Shown here: piece after piece, positions 35,004-45,404 of the stretch
Position numbering within the stretch: the stretch's first letter is position 1
Layout of the letters: every line of letters begins with the position of its first letter
NCBI RefSeq assembly: GCF_008806325.1
Contig: NZ_WACR01000002.1
Location: forward strand, 1-64,000
Reading direction: 5' to 3'
DNA length: 64,000 nt
Source: Salibacter halophilus
Lineage (GTDB): Bacteria; Bacteroidota; Bacteroidia; Flavobacteriales_G; Salibacteraceae
Program-made: the position numbers and the translations under genes
Notes under the pieces: model-generated
Database searches by the model: none
What the model was told of the DNA's origin: nothing
Seen by the model: the letters and a program-made list of their open reading frames with translations, nothing else

Positions 35004-36836
35004 TTACTTCTCCTTCATATAAACCCACGGATTGCCGTTGATCTTATAGCTCTGGTCATATTTCTTTTCAAGCTCATTCAAAGCAGCTTCAAGGTCATTT
35101 GTCTGTTTCGTAGTCACAAAGAAAAAGTCACCGTCATCGCTTTGCACAATTCGCGTATCCAGAGCTTTGTCGGTTTTTAATAGTCGTTGATAGCGCTGGG
35201 CAGACTCCAGATTCTTGTAAGCTCCCAATACAACGTGATAATCGTAATTTTTATCGCTCGTATCAGCATTTCGCACATCGCTCAGGTAATCTTTTTCAGT
35301 ATCATCCGGCTTATTATTTTCATTCTCATTATAACGGTCAGAGCCCTCTTCCCTCCTGCTTCTCGTTGCACTTCTCTGACTCTTCAGTTTTTCGAGCTCT
35401 TCGCGGTAATCATTGATTTGACTCTTCAACTTTTCAATTTCATTCTGCTGAAGATTGATTTGTTTCCGATTCTTCCTCAATTCCTCCTTAAGCTCGTCAA
35501 AAGCAACCTTATTACCTTCATTTTCATCATAATACTCATCGATTTGATCAAGCTCTTCTTCATCTAATTGATTATTTGGTTTACGACTAGTCGATTTAGC
35601 ACTGTCTGTTTGATCGTGTGCTTCATCTTCATAAACTCTGTTTTCCTTCAGTTCATCCAGTTGTTCTTTCAACTCTTCAATCTGATTCTCAATTTCCTTT
35701 GTTTCCTCATTCTTCTTTTCCTTTTTATCGAGTTCATTTTCCAAATCTTTAATACGGTAATTCAATTGATCGATCTGCTCGGCCTGCTTGCGGTTCTGAC
35801 GAACCAATTGGTCGTAATCGCTGGGCTCATTACCCGATGAATAATTTGCCACATCACTGTTCTTTCCAAACAAATAACTCAACTGAAACTCGTGAGATCC
35901 ATTGCTGAATTGCTGAATATCGCCCACATAGTATTCGTAAGTGTAACCCATATTGAAACGGCTTACGATATTGGCTCCAAATGAAACATTCACTGATGTT
36001 CCTTCGCGGTATGTGAGTCCGGCCCAAAAACGATCCATGTAATTAGCAAATGCGTTGATGTCAAACTGAAATTGACCTCCCTGCATCAACCTACCAAGGA
36101 TCATCGGCTCAATCGCCCAGTTTTCATTGATTGGGAAATCGTAACCGACATGAGCGATAAAATGCCGAATAAATTTTTGCTCCAGGTTCTTAAAACTCGA
36201 CTGCTCACTAAATGTAGCATTTTGCTGTGTGATGTTTTGAGCCGATAATCCGGCAGATAACCTTTCGTAACGGTACAGGGCACCAACGTTGAATTGAGGA
36301 GTAATCTGGCTTTGATTATTGGTGAGCAATGCAGGATCGGTGACATCATCTGCTCGAACTCCGCTAAAATCAACCCGATTAAAACCAACTCCCCCGTTCA
36401 TGCCAAAACTCAGGTCACTTTTATCGTTGATCTTAACCATGTACCTGTAACTCAATGCCAGTTGTGTTCTGCCCAAAATATCAGTTTTGTCATTGACCAT
36501 GTTCAGCCCAATTCCCATTTTATCTCCTATGGGACCATCGATGCTGAATTGCTGAGTAGTTGGCGAATTGGGTATTCCGGTCATCTGTTTCCTGAAAAGT
36601 AAAAAGGCGTTATATTGATCTTTTAACCCGGTGTATGCAGGATTGATCAAAATCGGCTGATCGTAGTACTGTGAGTAAACGATTGTTTGTTGTGCCTTTG
36701 CAGAATTACCGCAAAACATCACAAGTCCGATTATCGCCCACAAGCCGGCTGAATAAATGGATCTGACAATTGAATGAAGACCTTGCATTATTTCCATATT
36801 CAATGATTTCATAGCATCTCCTCGTTTAGCGTTCAT
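35004..36836 (-). CDS. PorP/SprF-family T9SS protein fused to coiled coil and SPOR-like domain
   Basis: A 610-residue protein. The signal peptide follows a long leader and ends NSAKAQ near residue 48; an internal ATG at 36812 (MKSLNMEIMQ) is a possible start. Residues 50-355 are PorP/SprF: SQYYDQPILINPAYTGL, then KQMTGIPNSP and the barrel strands to FQLSYLFGK. Residues 370-520 are a charged coiled coil. Residues about 535-610 resemble a SPOR domain (YHVVLGAYKNLESAQRYQRLL, DFFFVTT), known to bind peptidoglycan. SprF-like proteins help export a neighbouring giant partner. It ends a 28-kb unit and overlaps the giant type B gene by 11 bases. Confidence 0.9.
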   Translation of the reverse strand: MNAKRGDAMKSLNMEIMQGLHSIVRSIYSAGLWAIIGLVMFCGNSAKAQQTIVYSQYYDQPILINPAYTGLKDQYNAFLLFRKQMTGIPNSPTTQQFSIDGPIGDKMGIGLNMVNDKTDILGRTQLALSYRYMVKINDKSDLSFGMNGGVGFNRVDFSGVRADDVTDPALLTNNQSQITPQFNVGALYRYERLSAGLSAQNITQQNATFSEQSSFKNLEQKFIRHFIAHVGYDFPINENWAIEPMILGRLMQGGQFQFDINAFANYMDRFWAGLTYREGTSVNVSFGANIVSRFNMGYTYEYYVGDIQQFSNGSHEFQLSYLFGKNSDVANYSSGNEPSDYDQLVRQNRKQAEQIDQLNYRIKDLENELDKKEKKNEETKEIENQIEELKEQLDELKENRVYEDEAHDQTDSAKSTSRKPNNQLDEEELDQIDEYYDENEGNKVAFDELKEELRKNRKQINLQQNEIEKLKSQINDYREELEKLKSQRSATRSRREEGSDRYNENENNKPDDTEKDYLSDVRNADTSDKNYDYHVVLGAYKNLESAQRYQRLLKTDKALDTRIVQSDDGDFFFVTTKQTNDLEAALNELEKKYDQSYKINGNPWVYMKEK

Positions 36837-39800
36837 TTCTCAAAACCGTTACAGCTCCTTTGTACTCACGGTCAGAGCCCTCAAACCAAATAACATAGTA
36901 ATACGTAGCATCAGGTAGTGGTTCACCGGCCTGGTTGGTCCCCTGCCAGTTGTTGTTATAGCCTTTTTCAGAATAAACTTTTTGCCCCCATCGGTTGTAG
37001 ATGCTGACTGTACAATCATCGTAGTTTTCGATGTTTTGAACGATCCAGCGATCGTTTTGACCGTTGCCATCAGGCGTGATGACATTGTTAGCTATTGCCT
37101 TGTAGTCTTCTTCCACGTCAATTGTAATTGCCGTGTCATTTACACAACCATTTGAATCGAGCGCTGTGACTGTAAAAGTAGTTGTTTGGAGGGGAGTCGC
37201 TACGGGTGTTTGAATATCAGCTTCGTTGAGCGACTCACCTGGCGACCACAAATAACTCACGCCTCCTGTTGCAGCCAATTGCGTTGAAAAGCCTTTGCTC
37301 ACCGTTGTTTCCTGAGCTTCAACTCGCGGTTGTGGCAAATCGTAAACCTCAACTGTTTGCTTCATCGTATCAAAACACTGATCGGGTGATGTTACCGTTA
37401 GCAATACATCATATTCTCCCGGTTCTGAATAGCGGTATTTTGGCTCACGTTGAGCTGATGTACCGCCATCGTCAAATTGCCAGTCGTAAAATGGTATTCC
37501 CGATGAAAAAAATGAGTTGTTTGTAAACGGCATTGACTCGCCAAGGCAAACATCCTCAAATTCGTAATCTGCCACGGGCTTTTCCAACACAACTGCTGTA
37601 TCGGTGTAAACGCTAATGCAGCCTTCGTTTGACTCAGTTTGCAAGGTAACCGGATATCTACCTGCATTCAGGAAAAGATAAACTGGTGATTCAACGATGC
37701 TGTTGGTATTGGTTGCATCGCCAAAGTTCCAGTTGTAACTCACAATAAAACCGTTAGAAATTGTGGTTGTATTTTCAAACTCTGAGGTATCACCATAGCA
37801 GATTTCCGGTACGTTGAAATTCGATTCGGGTCGAGATAATATTTGAACCTGCTGAATTGCAGAATCGACACAGCCAAAATTCGATGTTGCCAACAACTTA
37901 GCATCGTAAAAACCCGATGTTGGATATACGTGCTCCGGTGACTTCGCCTGTGCGGTGTCGCCATCGTCAAAAAACCATTCGTAAGTCATGTTTCCATTGC
38001 TAATTGTTGATTGATTCCTGAATTTGACCGGAATGGAGTCGCAAACATCTTCAAATGAAAATGCTACAGATGGCTTTGCGTAAACACTGATATTCGTTGT
38101 ATATTGGTCAGATCCGCCATTGTCTCCAACAATATTCAGCTCTACAGTGTAATTACCCGGAAATGCGTAAATGTGTTTTGGGCTTACTTGGTGTGAAGTA
38201 TCGCCATCACCAAAATCCCAGATGTAATCAGCAGTGCCTGAGGTATACTGGCTCTGATTGTTAAACTCGATTGAATCGTGAATACATTGATCCTGAGCTG
38301 CAAATTGCGCTATGGGCTTTTCCAATACTTCAACCATTTGAGCGAGAGTATCAGCACATCCAAAATTCGATTGAGCAACGAGCAATGCATTGTAATTACC
38401 ATATTGAGAATACTGATGAACAGGATTCACGGCTTGTGAATTTGTTCCATCTCCAAATTGCCAATCATACGTGAGTTGAGCTCCATTTACGATTGAAGTG
38501 TTGTTTTGGAATGTAGTTGTATTGGGCTCAAAAACAGTATCGGCAGTCCAGTTTGCCACAGGGTGTGGATGGACTGTAACTTGCTGACTCACAGAATCTG
38601 CACAGCCTGTATTTGCCTGAGCGTATAGCTGCACATTATAATTGCCGTGTGAGCTGTATGTATGAAAAGGATTATTCGTTTGTGCGGTATCGCCATCACC
38701 AAAGTTCCATACATACTGCGTTATAGATCCTGATGGAATAGTTGTAAAGTTATTGAAGCCCATGCTGTCGAGCTGGCAAACATCACTTTGAGTGAAATTG
38801 ACCTGTGGCAATTCATTCACGACAACGGGCTGAGTGAGCGAATCAACACATCCGTTATTGCTTGTTGCTTTGAGCTGAACGTTGTAGACTCCTCCACTTC
38901 CATATACGTGTTGCGGATTTTGAATTGAAGCTCCGCTCCCGTTGTCAAAATCCCAATTCCTTTGTTGGATAAAGCCTGTTGGAATGGTTGACTGATCGAT
39001 AAAAAATGTGGTATCAGCATAACAAACTGTATCGGCATGGAAAGCGAGATCTGGTAATGGGTTAATCGTAACGATTGCCGAATCTGAAAAGCGTTCGTTA
39101 CAAACTCCGTTTTGGACTACAGCCCGGTAGAGCAACGTAGTATCCAGGTTTTGATAGTTGAGGATCTGACCGGTAAAAGCTGTGTCCTGCCACGGATTTC
39201 CATCAACAGAATACTGCCAGCGATTTACCGTTCCGTTATTATTCATCAAATTAACAGAACCGCTATTGACAGATTCACAATGTGTTGAAGATCCAAACAC
39301 AGTTCCGGCCTGGGTTGATTCATCTACCCGAACCTGAACTGTATTGGTTTTAATAGTTGAGCAAACACCATTTTTCACCTTTGCTCGATAATAAGTAGAA
39401 TCAGTAAGGTTTTGGTAGTGAAGGGAGTCAGATCCGTTGATGACTGTCACCCACGGATCAGCAGGGTTGTATCTTTGTTCCCAGCTTTGAACAGACCCGC
39501 GCGCTCCGCTGACTTCAACAAAGCCGCTGTTCTGACTGGCACAAACTGTATCAGCTCCGAATAGCGTTCCGGCCAATGTTGCGCTGTCAACCTGAATCGT
39601 AATCGGGTTTGAGGTATCGGCTTCGCAAACTCCGCTCTTTACTCTCACAGCAAAAGTTGAGCTCTGACCGAGATTATTGTAAGAATTTACAGAGCCTGTT
39701 CCGTTGTAATTATTCCATGACTGAGCTGAATCAGTTGAAATGAGCCAATCTATTATTGATCCAATAGTGTTGCTCAAATTCATATTTCCGGCATTTGCTG

Positions 39801-42800
39801 ATGCACAAACTGTATCGTTGCCAGTAAGAATTCCACCAAAGCTTGCCGGAGATACTGTTATTTTCGCTTTTGATGAGGTATCAGGCGGGCAAACACCATT
39901 TTGCACCACCGCCCGATACCAAGTAGTCGTTGACAGACTCCCGTATTGTAAAGAATCGTTATTTGAGTTTACAGAATTCCATGGAGCAACTCCGGTTTGA
40001 GATGATTCCCAAAATAGTGGTGATCCTGTGTTTCCTGAGAGTATCACTACTCCGTTGTTTCCAGTATCGCAAACTGAATCTGCTCCAATTATTGATCCCG
40101 CATCAGTTGCATCAAAGACTTTTATTGGTTTTGTTGTGCTATCTACACAACCAAAACCAGTTGTTGCAGTAAGTGTGACATCGTAGTTCCCTTGATTTGC
40201 GTATTGATAAGTCGGCTGATACTGGTTGAGTTGCAATCCGTCACCAAATTGCCAGTTGTAAGATGCAGAGCCGGCTGTAATCGTGCTCTGATTGTTAAAC
40301 TGAGCGCTGTCTCCCAGGCAAATGTCATCGACTGTAAAATCCGCAACCGGATTTGGGTGAACCTGAATGAACTGAGATGAAGAATCTGTACAGCCCTCAA
40401 CCGTTGTAACCGACATTGATACGCTGAACGAGCCATCTCCGTTGTAAACATGAACTGGGTTTTGAAGCGTTGATGAATTGCCATCACCAAATTGCCAGTT
40501 ATAATTTGCTGAGGCAGTCACATTTGACGATTGATCGGCAAACTGAGCTGTATCATTGAGGCAAATATCACTGGTAGAAAATGAAGCTGTTGGTTGTTGA
40601 TACACCTCAACGACTTGTGAAGCTGTATCGCTACATCCCAGTTGGCTGTTTGCTTCCAGAATCAATGTGAAATTCCCAGAAGCCGAATAAGTATAAGATG
40701 GCGTTTGTAAAGTGTCAGTATTGCCATTTCCAAATCGCCATAAATAATCGAGGTTTCCGTTTGAGATAGACGAAGCATTCACAAGGTTTAGGTCAGATCC
40801 CAAACAGATACTATCGGCACTAAAAGATGCCTGGGGTTTGGGGTTGATGTTGAGTGATTTCGTAATTGAATCAGAACAACCTGTATTTGACTCTGCTACG
40901 AGCTTTACCTGGTAAGTTCCGGCTGCTGAATATTGGTGTGATGGTACAGCTTGATTAGAGCTATTTCCGTCATCAAAGTCCCAGTTGTAAGAAGATACAC
41001 TTCCGCCCGGTACGAAACTCAAATTCGTGAAATTTGCCTGCTCCGGAAAGCAAACATCCTGTACATTGAAATTAACATTTGGTATTGGATTCACCGTAAT
41101 TGATTTTGTGATTGAATCAACACATCCGGCAGCAGTTGTCACATTGAGCACTACATCGAACGTTCCGGCTGAGGAAAATGTGTAATTTGGGTTTTGAGCA
41201 CTGCTTCCTGCCCCATCGTCAAAATCCCACGTGTAAGTTGCGTTTGCTAAACTACCGGGCGAAATGGTTGTTTGATCTGAAAATTGCGTAGCCGTTTGCA
41301 AACAAGCCGTTGTATTTGAAAAATCCACATCGGGCTTTGGGTTCACCGTGATTTTGGCTGAGTCTGAAAACTTCGCACTACAAACTCCGCTTTTCACCTG
41401 AGCTCTGTACCACGTAGTTGTATCGAGGTTTGAGTAATTCTGGATCTGATCATTATTGTTGATATCACTCCAGTTTAAACCATCAGTACTCAATTGCCAC
41501 TTTTGGACTATTCCCTGAGCGTTGTTGAGCGTAACAAACCCGCTGTTCACACCGCTGCAAATAGTGTTGTTTCCGTTTACGCTTCCCGCCACAGTTGATG
41601 GATTCACGTGAATAGTCACTGCATTCGTGTAAACCGACTGACAACCGGCAGATTGAACGAGCGCGCGATAAGTTGTTGTCGAATTGAGGTTGTTGTAATT
41701 CAACGTAGAAGTTGTGTGGTTGATGGTTGTCCAGGGACTCCCGCCTGTCGAGCTACTCTCCCATCGAATGATATCTCCTGTTTTTCCGGTTACGGTCAGA
41801 GCCCCGTTATTCGAGCTTTCACACACTGTATCAGTACCGGTTAATGTTCCGCTAACAGTTTGCGGATTTACCGTAATCACAGCAATCTGAGAGGTGTCAG
41901 ACTCACAGGCGCCACTTTTGACAACAGCGAAATAATTACGCGATTGAGTGAGGTTGCTGAATTGTAATGAGTCGGTTGAAATTCCAACTGATGTAAATCC
42001 TGATCCTGGAACCGGTTCGTAAATCCAGTCTGTAATATCTCCTGTTTTGCCTGTCACGGTCAAAACTCCAGAGTTATTCCCGGAACAAACCGTTTGGTTT
42101 CCTACTGCTTGCCCGCCAACAGATTGAGGACTCACCTCAATTTCAACTGCTTGTGTATAAACCGAATCACATCCTCCAGATTTCACAAGAGCACGATAAT
42201 GTGTCGTTTGGTTCAGGTTCTGATAGTTGAGTGATGTGCTGTTGTTGTTGATTGTTGTCCACGGACTTCCTCCGGTAGTGCTACTCTCCCATCTCACAAC
42301 ACTTCCTGTGTTACCTGTAATATTCAACGTGCCGTTGTTCGCACCCGAGCAAACACTTGCTGCTCCGTTGATCGATCCGGCTACCGTGTTTGGAGAAACC
42401 GTAACTGTTTTGATTGTTGTATCGGTACAGTTAAAACCAGACTGAGCAATCAGTCGCACATCGTAAGTTCCGGCAATTGCATAATTCTTAGTCGGGTTGG
42501 TAGCTGTTGAAAAGGTTCCATCATCAAAATCCCACTGATAAGTGAGAGATCCTGATGAAATGCCTGAACTATTCGTAAATGTCATGGCATTTGTCGCGCA
42601 TGATTGAGAGGATGAAAAATCACTAACCGGATTTGGCCGCACATTAACTGATTTGGTAATGACATCAGAACAGCCTCCATTGCCCGTTACCTGAAGTGTT
42701 ACTGTGTATGTTCCGCTTTGCGCATAAGTGTGCTGAGGGCTTTGTTGTGTTGAACTGTTCCCGTCTCCAAAATCCCAGTTGTAGTTCAATGTTCCACTTC

Positions 42801-45384
42801 CACCATTGACAGACAAATCAGTAAATGAAACAGCATTGTTATCACACACATCACTGAATGAAAAATCTGCTGTTGGTTGTGGTTCTATTACTACTGAAAC
42901 TATTGTACTATCTGCGCAACCGTTATTTGTTGTGGCAACCAGTTTTACATCGTAAGCTCCGGGGGCATTAAAAGTATGCAATGGATTAATTGCAGAGGAA
43001 AAGTTGCCGTCATCAAAATCCCACACGTATGTTGCACTTCCTGTAGCTACACTTGTGTTGTTACTGAAACTCACATTCTCTCCTACACAAGCAGATTGAG
43101 CACTGAATGAAACCTGAGCGCGCGGAAAAACCTCAACCTGTTTTACGAGTGAATCTGTACATCCCTGGTTTGTTGTAGCCTCCAGCTTAACATCGTAAAC
43201 TCCTGTACTGTTAAATGACTTGTTTGGACTCGTAGAAGTTGAGAAAGTTCCGTCATCAAAATCCCAGTTGTAGGAAGTTATGGAAGCTCCTAAGCTGATT
43301 GTTGTAGAGTTGGAAAAAGTTTGAATAGTCTGCTCACAAATATCCTGAGCATTCCAACTCATATTTGGGGTTTCCTTTACAGAAATGGTTTTTGTAAACG
43401 ATCCTGTGCAACCATCAGATGAAGTCACCTGTAGCGTAACATTGTAAGAACCAGCCGAAGCATAAGTGTGCGATGGATTTTCACTTGTTGAGCCATTTCC
43501 GTCACCAAACGTCCAGTTGAAACTTGATTGTGAACCGCTAAAGAGCGTTGTATTGTTAGAAAAGACTGTCGCTGTTCCCTCGCAAGCGTTGTTATCAGTG
43601 AAATCAACATCAGGCTTTGGGTTGACTGTAATAATTGCCGGATCTGAATAGTCAGATCCACAAGGTGATGCAGCTACATCAACGCGGTAGTAGGTCGTTT
43701 CCGTAAGATTGGAGTAATTCAGTGTTGAAGAAGTATTGGCAATATCAGTCCAGTTGAAATTATCAGTTGAAACCTGCCATTTCAATACGTTTCCCGTATT
43801 TCCTGTTAGCGTTAAAGTGCCACTGTTTTGAGCTTCACAAACAGTAGCTCCTCCGGTTATCGTTCCGGCATCTGACGGACCTTCAACCTGAACCGCGGCA
43901 ATTGACGAAACAGTTTCGTTGCAGGCACCTGATTGAACTACAGCTCTGTAATAAGTTGTTGCAGCAAGATTGCTGTAGTTTAAACTCGTAGTGGTGTTGT
44001 TAATAGTAGCCCATGGTCCGCCAGATGAGGATGAACTCTCCCAACGCACTACATTTCCTGTCTCTCCAGAGAGCGAGAGTGTGCCGTTGTTATTTCCCGA
44101 ACAAACCGTTGTATTCCCGTTCAATGTGCCTCCAACTGAATTTGGATTGATAGTAGCCGTCACTGAAGCTACCTGAGCACCGCATCCGCTGCCATTATTT
44201 ACTGTCACTGAATAAGTCCCTGAAGCAGCGGGCGAAGCCGATGGTATAGTGGGGTTCTGACTAACTGATGAAAACCCATTTGGCCCCGCCCAGCTGTAAG
44301 TTGCTCCAGGAAAAAAGGTTGTTGTTAGATCAAGGTCAGATCCCTCACAAACGGGACCGTTCGAAGAAGCAGAAAGATTCGCAACAAGTGCATCTTCAGT
44401 ACCAACCGATACTGAAGGTTGATGAGCACTGTATTTTCTCACATGAACATAATCAACTGAAAAAGAAGAGTTTTGATCAAAGTTCCCGAGAACAACATTG
44501 ACCGGATTTGTAAGTGTATTTAATGTGGAGTTGCGGCTTTGATCAGAACCAACTGTTGGAACTTTGTAGCCCTGAGCTCCTGTATCTAACCAATAAAACC
44601 ACCAATCACCCTGTGTTACTGCTCCGTTAGTTGTGGTGTTGTTAGGAGCAGATAAGTTAGTGAGCGAGTAGCATTGCGGACTCGATTGAGAAAGTGATTT
44701 CATCGAGTAAACCGGTGAACCGCTAACTGTCTCGTAGGTGAGTCCGTAGCCGTTTCCTGAGTTGTTGAGAATCCCGATTACTGACTTCCCTACTCCTGCT
44801 CCATTGACATTGGTCTGGATCTGAACAGGATAATTAAAACCATTAGTAGACGTAAGAACAGCATTCCCTGTCGTTGTCCCGTCAGAACTCAACTGGACTT
44901 CGTCATTTGAGATGGTGATATTTCCATTTCCGCAAGCGCTCCACTTTGAATTGTCAAGCGAATTACCGGCAAAATCATCAAATAGCTCAAATGTATTTTC
45001 CCCTGATGAACCCTGAGTAGCTGACGAATTACCGTAAAACATGTAAATCGTTTCGCTAGACGTTGCAGAAATGGAATTGACCTCAACCCATATTTTAGTC
45101 GATGTAGAATTAAGTGTTGAAGGCTCAATAAAATAATCGAGCAAGCTACCGTTAGCATCAGTAAAGCGAATGTCAAACCCTGATGGGTTTAGCTTGCCGT
45201 TATTGATCAACGATTGAGTATTCACATTCACCAAAACCTGGTGACTATTGAGCGAACTTGGATTTGATGAATTGTCAACAGTTAGTGTTCGTCTGTAACT
45301 GTAGCCACTCAAGCATGGCTGTGCTACAGACTGAACAGATAGCACAACCATTATCAATGACCACATTAAATTACTCACTTTCAT
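36826..45384 (-). CDS. Giant PKD/Ig surface protein with T9SS type B sorting domain
   Basis: A 2852-residue protein. The signal peptide ends QSVAQ near residue 22. Residues 25-120 fit DUF2341 (YSYRRTLTVDNSS, FDIRFTDANGSLLDYFIEP), followed by a lectin-like region to about residue 335. From there to about 2750 I count about 17 PKD-like modules (cores such as YNWDFGDGNSST and GTYDVKLVA) and ten Ig-like modules (TVCSGNNNG ... VVRWESS). The last ~90 residues are the gliding-motility-associated (type B) sorting domain: ITPDGNGQNDRWIVQNI, then IYNRWGQKVYSEKGYNNNW, ending YYYVIWFEGSDREYKGAVTVLR. It overlaps the PorP/SprF gene, its likely export partner. It is probably an adhesin or a SprB-like filament; the ligand is unknown. 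Six dispersed-motif copies. Confidence 0.93.
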   Translation of the reverse strand: MKVSNLMWSLIMVVLSVQSVAQPCLSGYSYRRTLTVDNSSNPSSLNSHQVLVNVNTQSLINNGKLNPSGFDIRFTDANGSLLDYFIEPSTLNSTSTKIWVEVNSISATSSETIYMFYGNSSATQGSSGENTFELFDDFAGNSLDNSKWSACGNGNITISNDEVQLSSDGTTTGNAVLTSTNGFNYPVQIQTNVNGAGVGKSVIGILNNSGNGYGLTYETVSGSPVYSMKSLSQSSPQCYSLTNLSAPNNTTTNGAVTQGDWWFYWLDTGAQGYKVPTVGSDQSRNSTLNTLTNPVNVVLGNFDQNSSFSVDYVHVRKYSAHQPSVSVGTEDALVANLSASSNGPVCEGSDLDLTTTFFPGATYSWAGPNGFSSVSQNPTIPSASPAASGTYSVTVNNGSGCGAQVASVTATINPNSVGGTLNGNTTVCSGNNNGTLSLSGETGNVVRWESSSSSGGPWATINNTTTSLNYSNLAATTYYRAVVQSGACNETVSSIAAVQVEGPSDAGTITGGATVCEAQNSGTLTLTGNTGNVLKWQVSTDNFNWTDIANTSSTLNYSNLTETTYYRVDVAASPCGSDYSDPAIITVNPKPDVDFTDNNACEGTATVFSNNTTLFSGSQSSFNWTFGDGNGSTSENPSHTYASAGSYNVTLQVTSSDGCTGSFTKTISVKETPNMSWNAQDICEQTIQTFSNSTTISLGASITSYNWDFDDGTFSTSTSPNKSFNSTGVYDVKLEATTNQGCTDSLVKQVEVFPRAQVSFSAQSACVGENVSFSNNTSVATGSATYVWDFDDGNFSSAINPLHTFNAPGAYDVKLVATTNNGCADSTIVSVVIEPQPTADFSFSDVCDNNAVSFTDLSVNGGSGTLNYNWDFGDGNSSTQQSPQHTYAQSGTYTVTLQVTGNGGCSDVITKSVNVRPNPVSDFSSSQSCATNAMTFTNSSGISSGSLTYQWDFDDGTFSTATNPTKNYAIAGTYDVRLIAQSGFNCTDTTIKTVTVSPNTVAGSINGAASVCSGANNGTLNITGNTGSVVRWESSTTGGSPWTTINNNSTSLNYQNLNQTTHYRALVKSGGCDSVYTQAVEIEVSPQSVGGQAVGNQTVCSGNNSGVLTVTGKTGDITDWIYEPVPGSGFTSVGISTDSLQFSNLTQSRNYFAVVKSGACESDTSQIAVITVNPQTVSGTLTGTDTVCESSNNGALTVTGKTGDIIRWESSSTGGSPWTTINHTTSTLNYNNLNSTTTYRALVQSAGCQSVYTNAVTIHVNPSTVAGSVNGNNTICSGVNSGFVTLNNAQGIVQKWQLSTDGLNWSDINNNDQIQNYSNLDTTTWYRAQVKSGVCSAKFSDSAKITVNPKPDVDFSNTTACLQTATQFSDQTTISPGSLANATYTWDFDDGAGSSAQNPNYTFSSAGTFDVVLNVTTAAGCVDSITKSITVNPIPNVNFNVQDVCFPEQANFTNLSFVPGGSVSSYNWDFDDGNSSNQAVPSHQYSAAGTYQVKLVAESNTGCSDSITKSLNINPKPQASFSADSICLGSDLNLVNASSISNGNLDYLWRFGNGNTDTLQTPSYTYSASGNFTLILEANSQLGCSDTASQVVEVYQQPTASFSTSDICLNDTAQFADQSSNVTASANYNWQFGDGNSSTLQNPVHVYNGDGSFSVSMSVTTVEGCTDSSSQFIQVHPNPVADFTVDDICLGDSAQFNNQSTITAGSASYNWQFGDGLQLNQYQPTYQYANQGNYDVTLTATTGFGCVDSTTKPIKVFDATDAGSIIGADSVCDTGNNGVVILSGNTGSPLFWESSQTGVAPWNSVNSNNDSLQYGSLSTTTWYRAVVQNGVCPPDTSSKAKITVSPASFGGILTGNDTVCASANAGNMNLSNTIGSIIDWLISTDSAQSWNNYNGTGSVNSYNNLGQSSTFAVRVKSGVCEADTSNPITIQVDSATLAGTLFGADTVCASQNSGFVEVSGARGSVQSWEQRYNPADPWVTVINGSDSLHYQNLTDSTYYRAKVKNGVCSTIKTNTVQVRVDESTQAGTVFGSSTHCESVNSGSVNLMNNNGTVNRWQYSVDGNPWQDTAFTGQILNYQNLDTTLLYRAVVQNGVCNERFSDSAIVTINPLPDLAFHADTVCYADTTFFIDQSTIPTGFIQQRNWDFDNGSGASIQNPQHVYGSGGVYNVQLKATSNNGCVDSLTQPVVVNELPQVNFTQSDVCQLDSMGFNNFTTIPSGSITQYVWNFGDGDTAQTNNPFHTYSSHGNYNVQLYAQANTGCADSVSQQVTVHPHPVANWTADTVFEPNTTTFQNNTSIVNGAQLTYDWQFGDGTNSQAVNPVHQYSQYGNYNALLVAQSNFGCADTLAQMVEVLEKPIAQFAAQDQCIHDSIEFNNQSQYTSGTADYIWDFGDGDTSHQVSPKHIYAFPGNYTVELNIVGDNGGSDQYTTNISVYAKPSVAFSFEDVCDSIPVKFRNQSTISNGNMTYEWFFDDGDTAQAKSPEHVYPTSGFYDAKLLATSNFGCVDSAIQQVQILSRPESNFNVPEICYGDTSEFENTTTISNGFIVSYNWNFGDATNTNSIVESPVYLFLNAGRYPVTLQTESNEGCISVYTDTAVVLEKPVADYEFEDVCLGESMPFTNNSFFSSGIPFYDWQFDDGGTSAQREPKYRYSEPGEYDVLLTVTSPDQCFDTMKQTVEVYDLPQPRVEAQETTVSKGFSTQLAATGGVSYLWSPGESLNEADIQTPVATPLQTTTFTVTALDSNGCVNDTAITIDVEEDYKAIANNVITPDGNGQNDRWIVQNIENYDDCTVSIYNRWGQKVYSEKGYNNNWQGTNQAGEPLPDATYYYVIWFEGSDREYKGAVTVLRNER

Positions 45385-45404
45385 ATTATTTAAATTTCAG
45401 GTCG

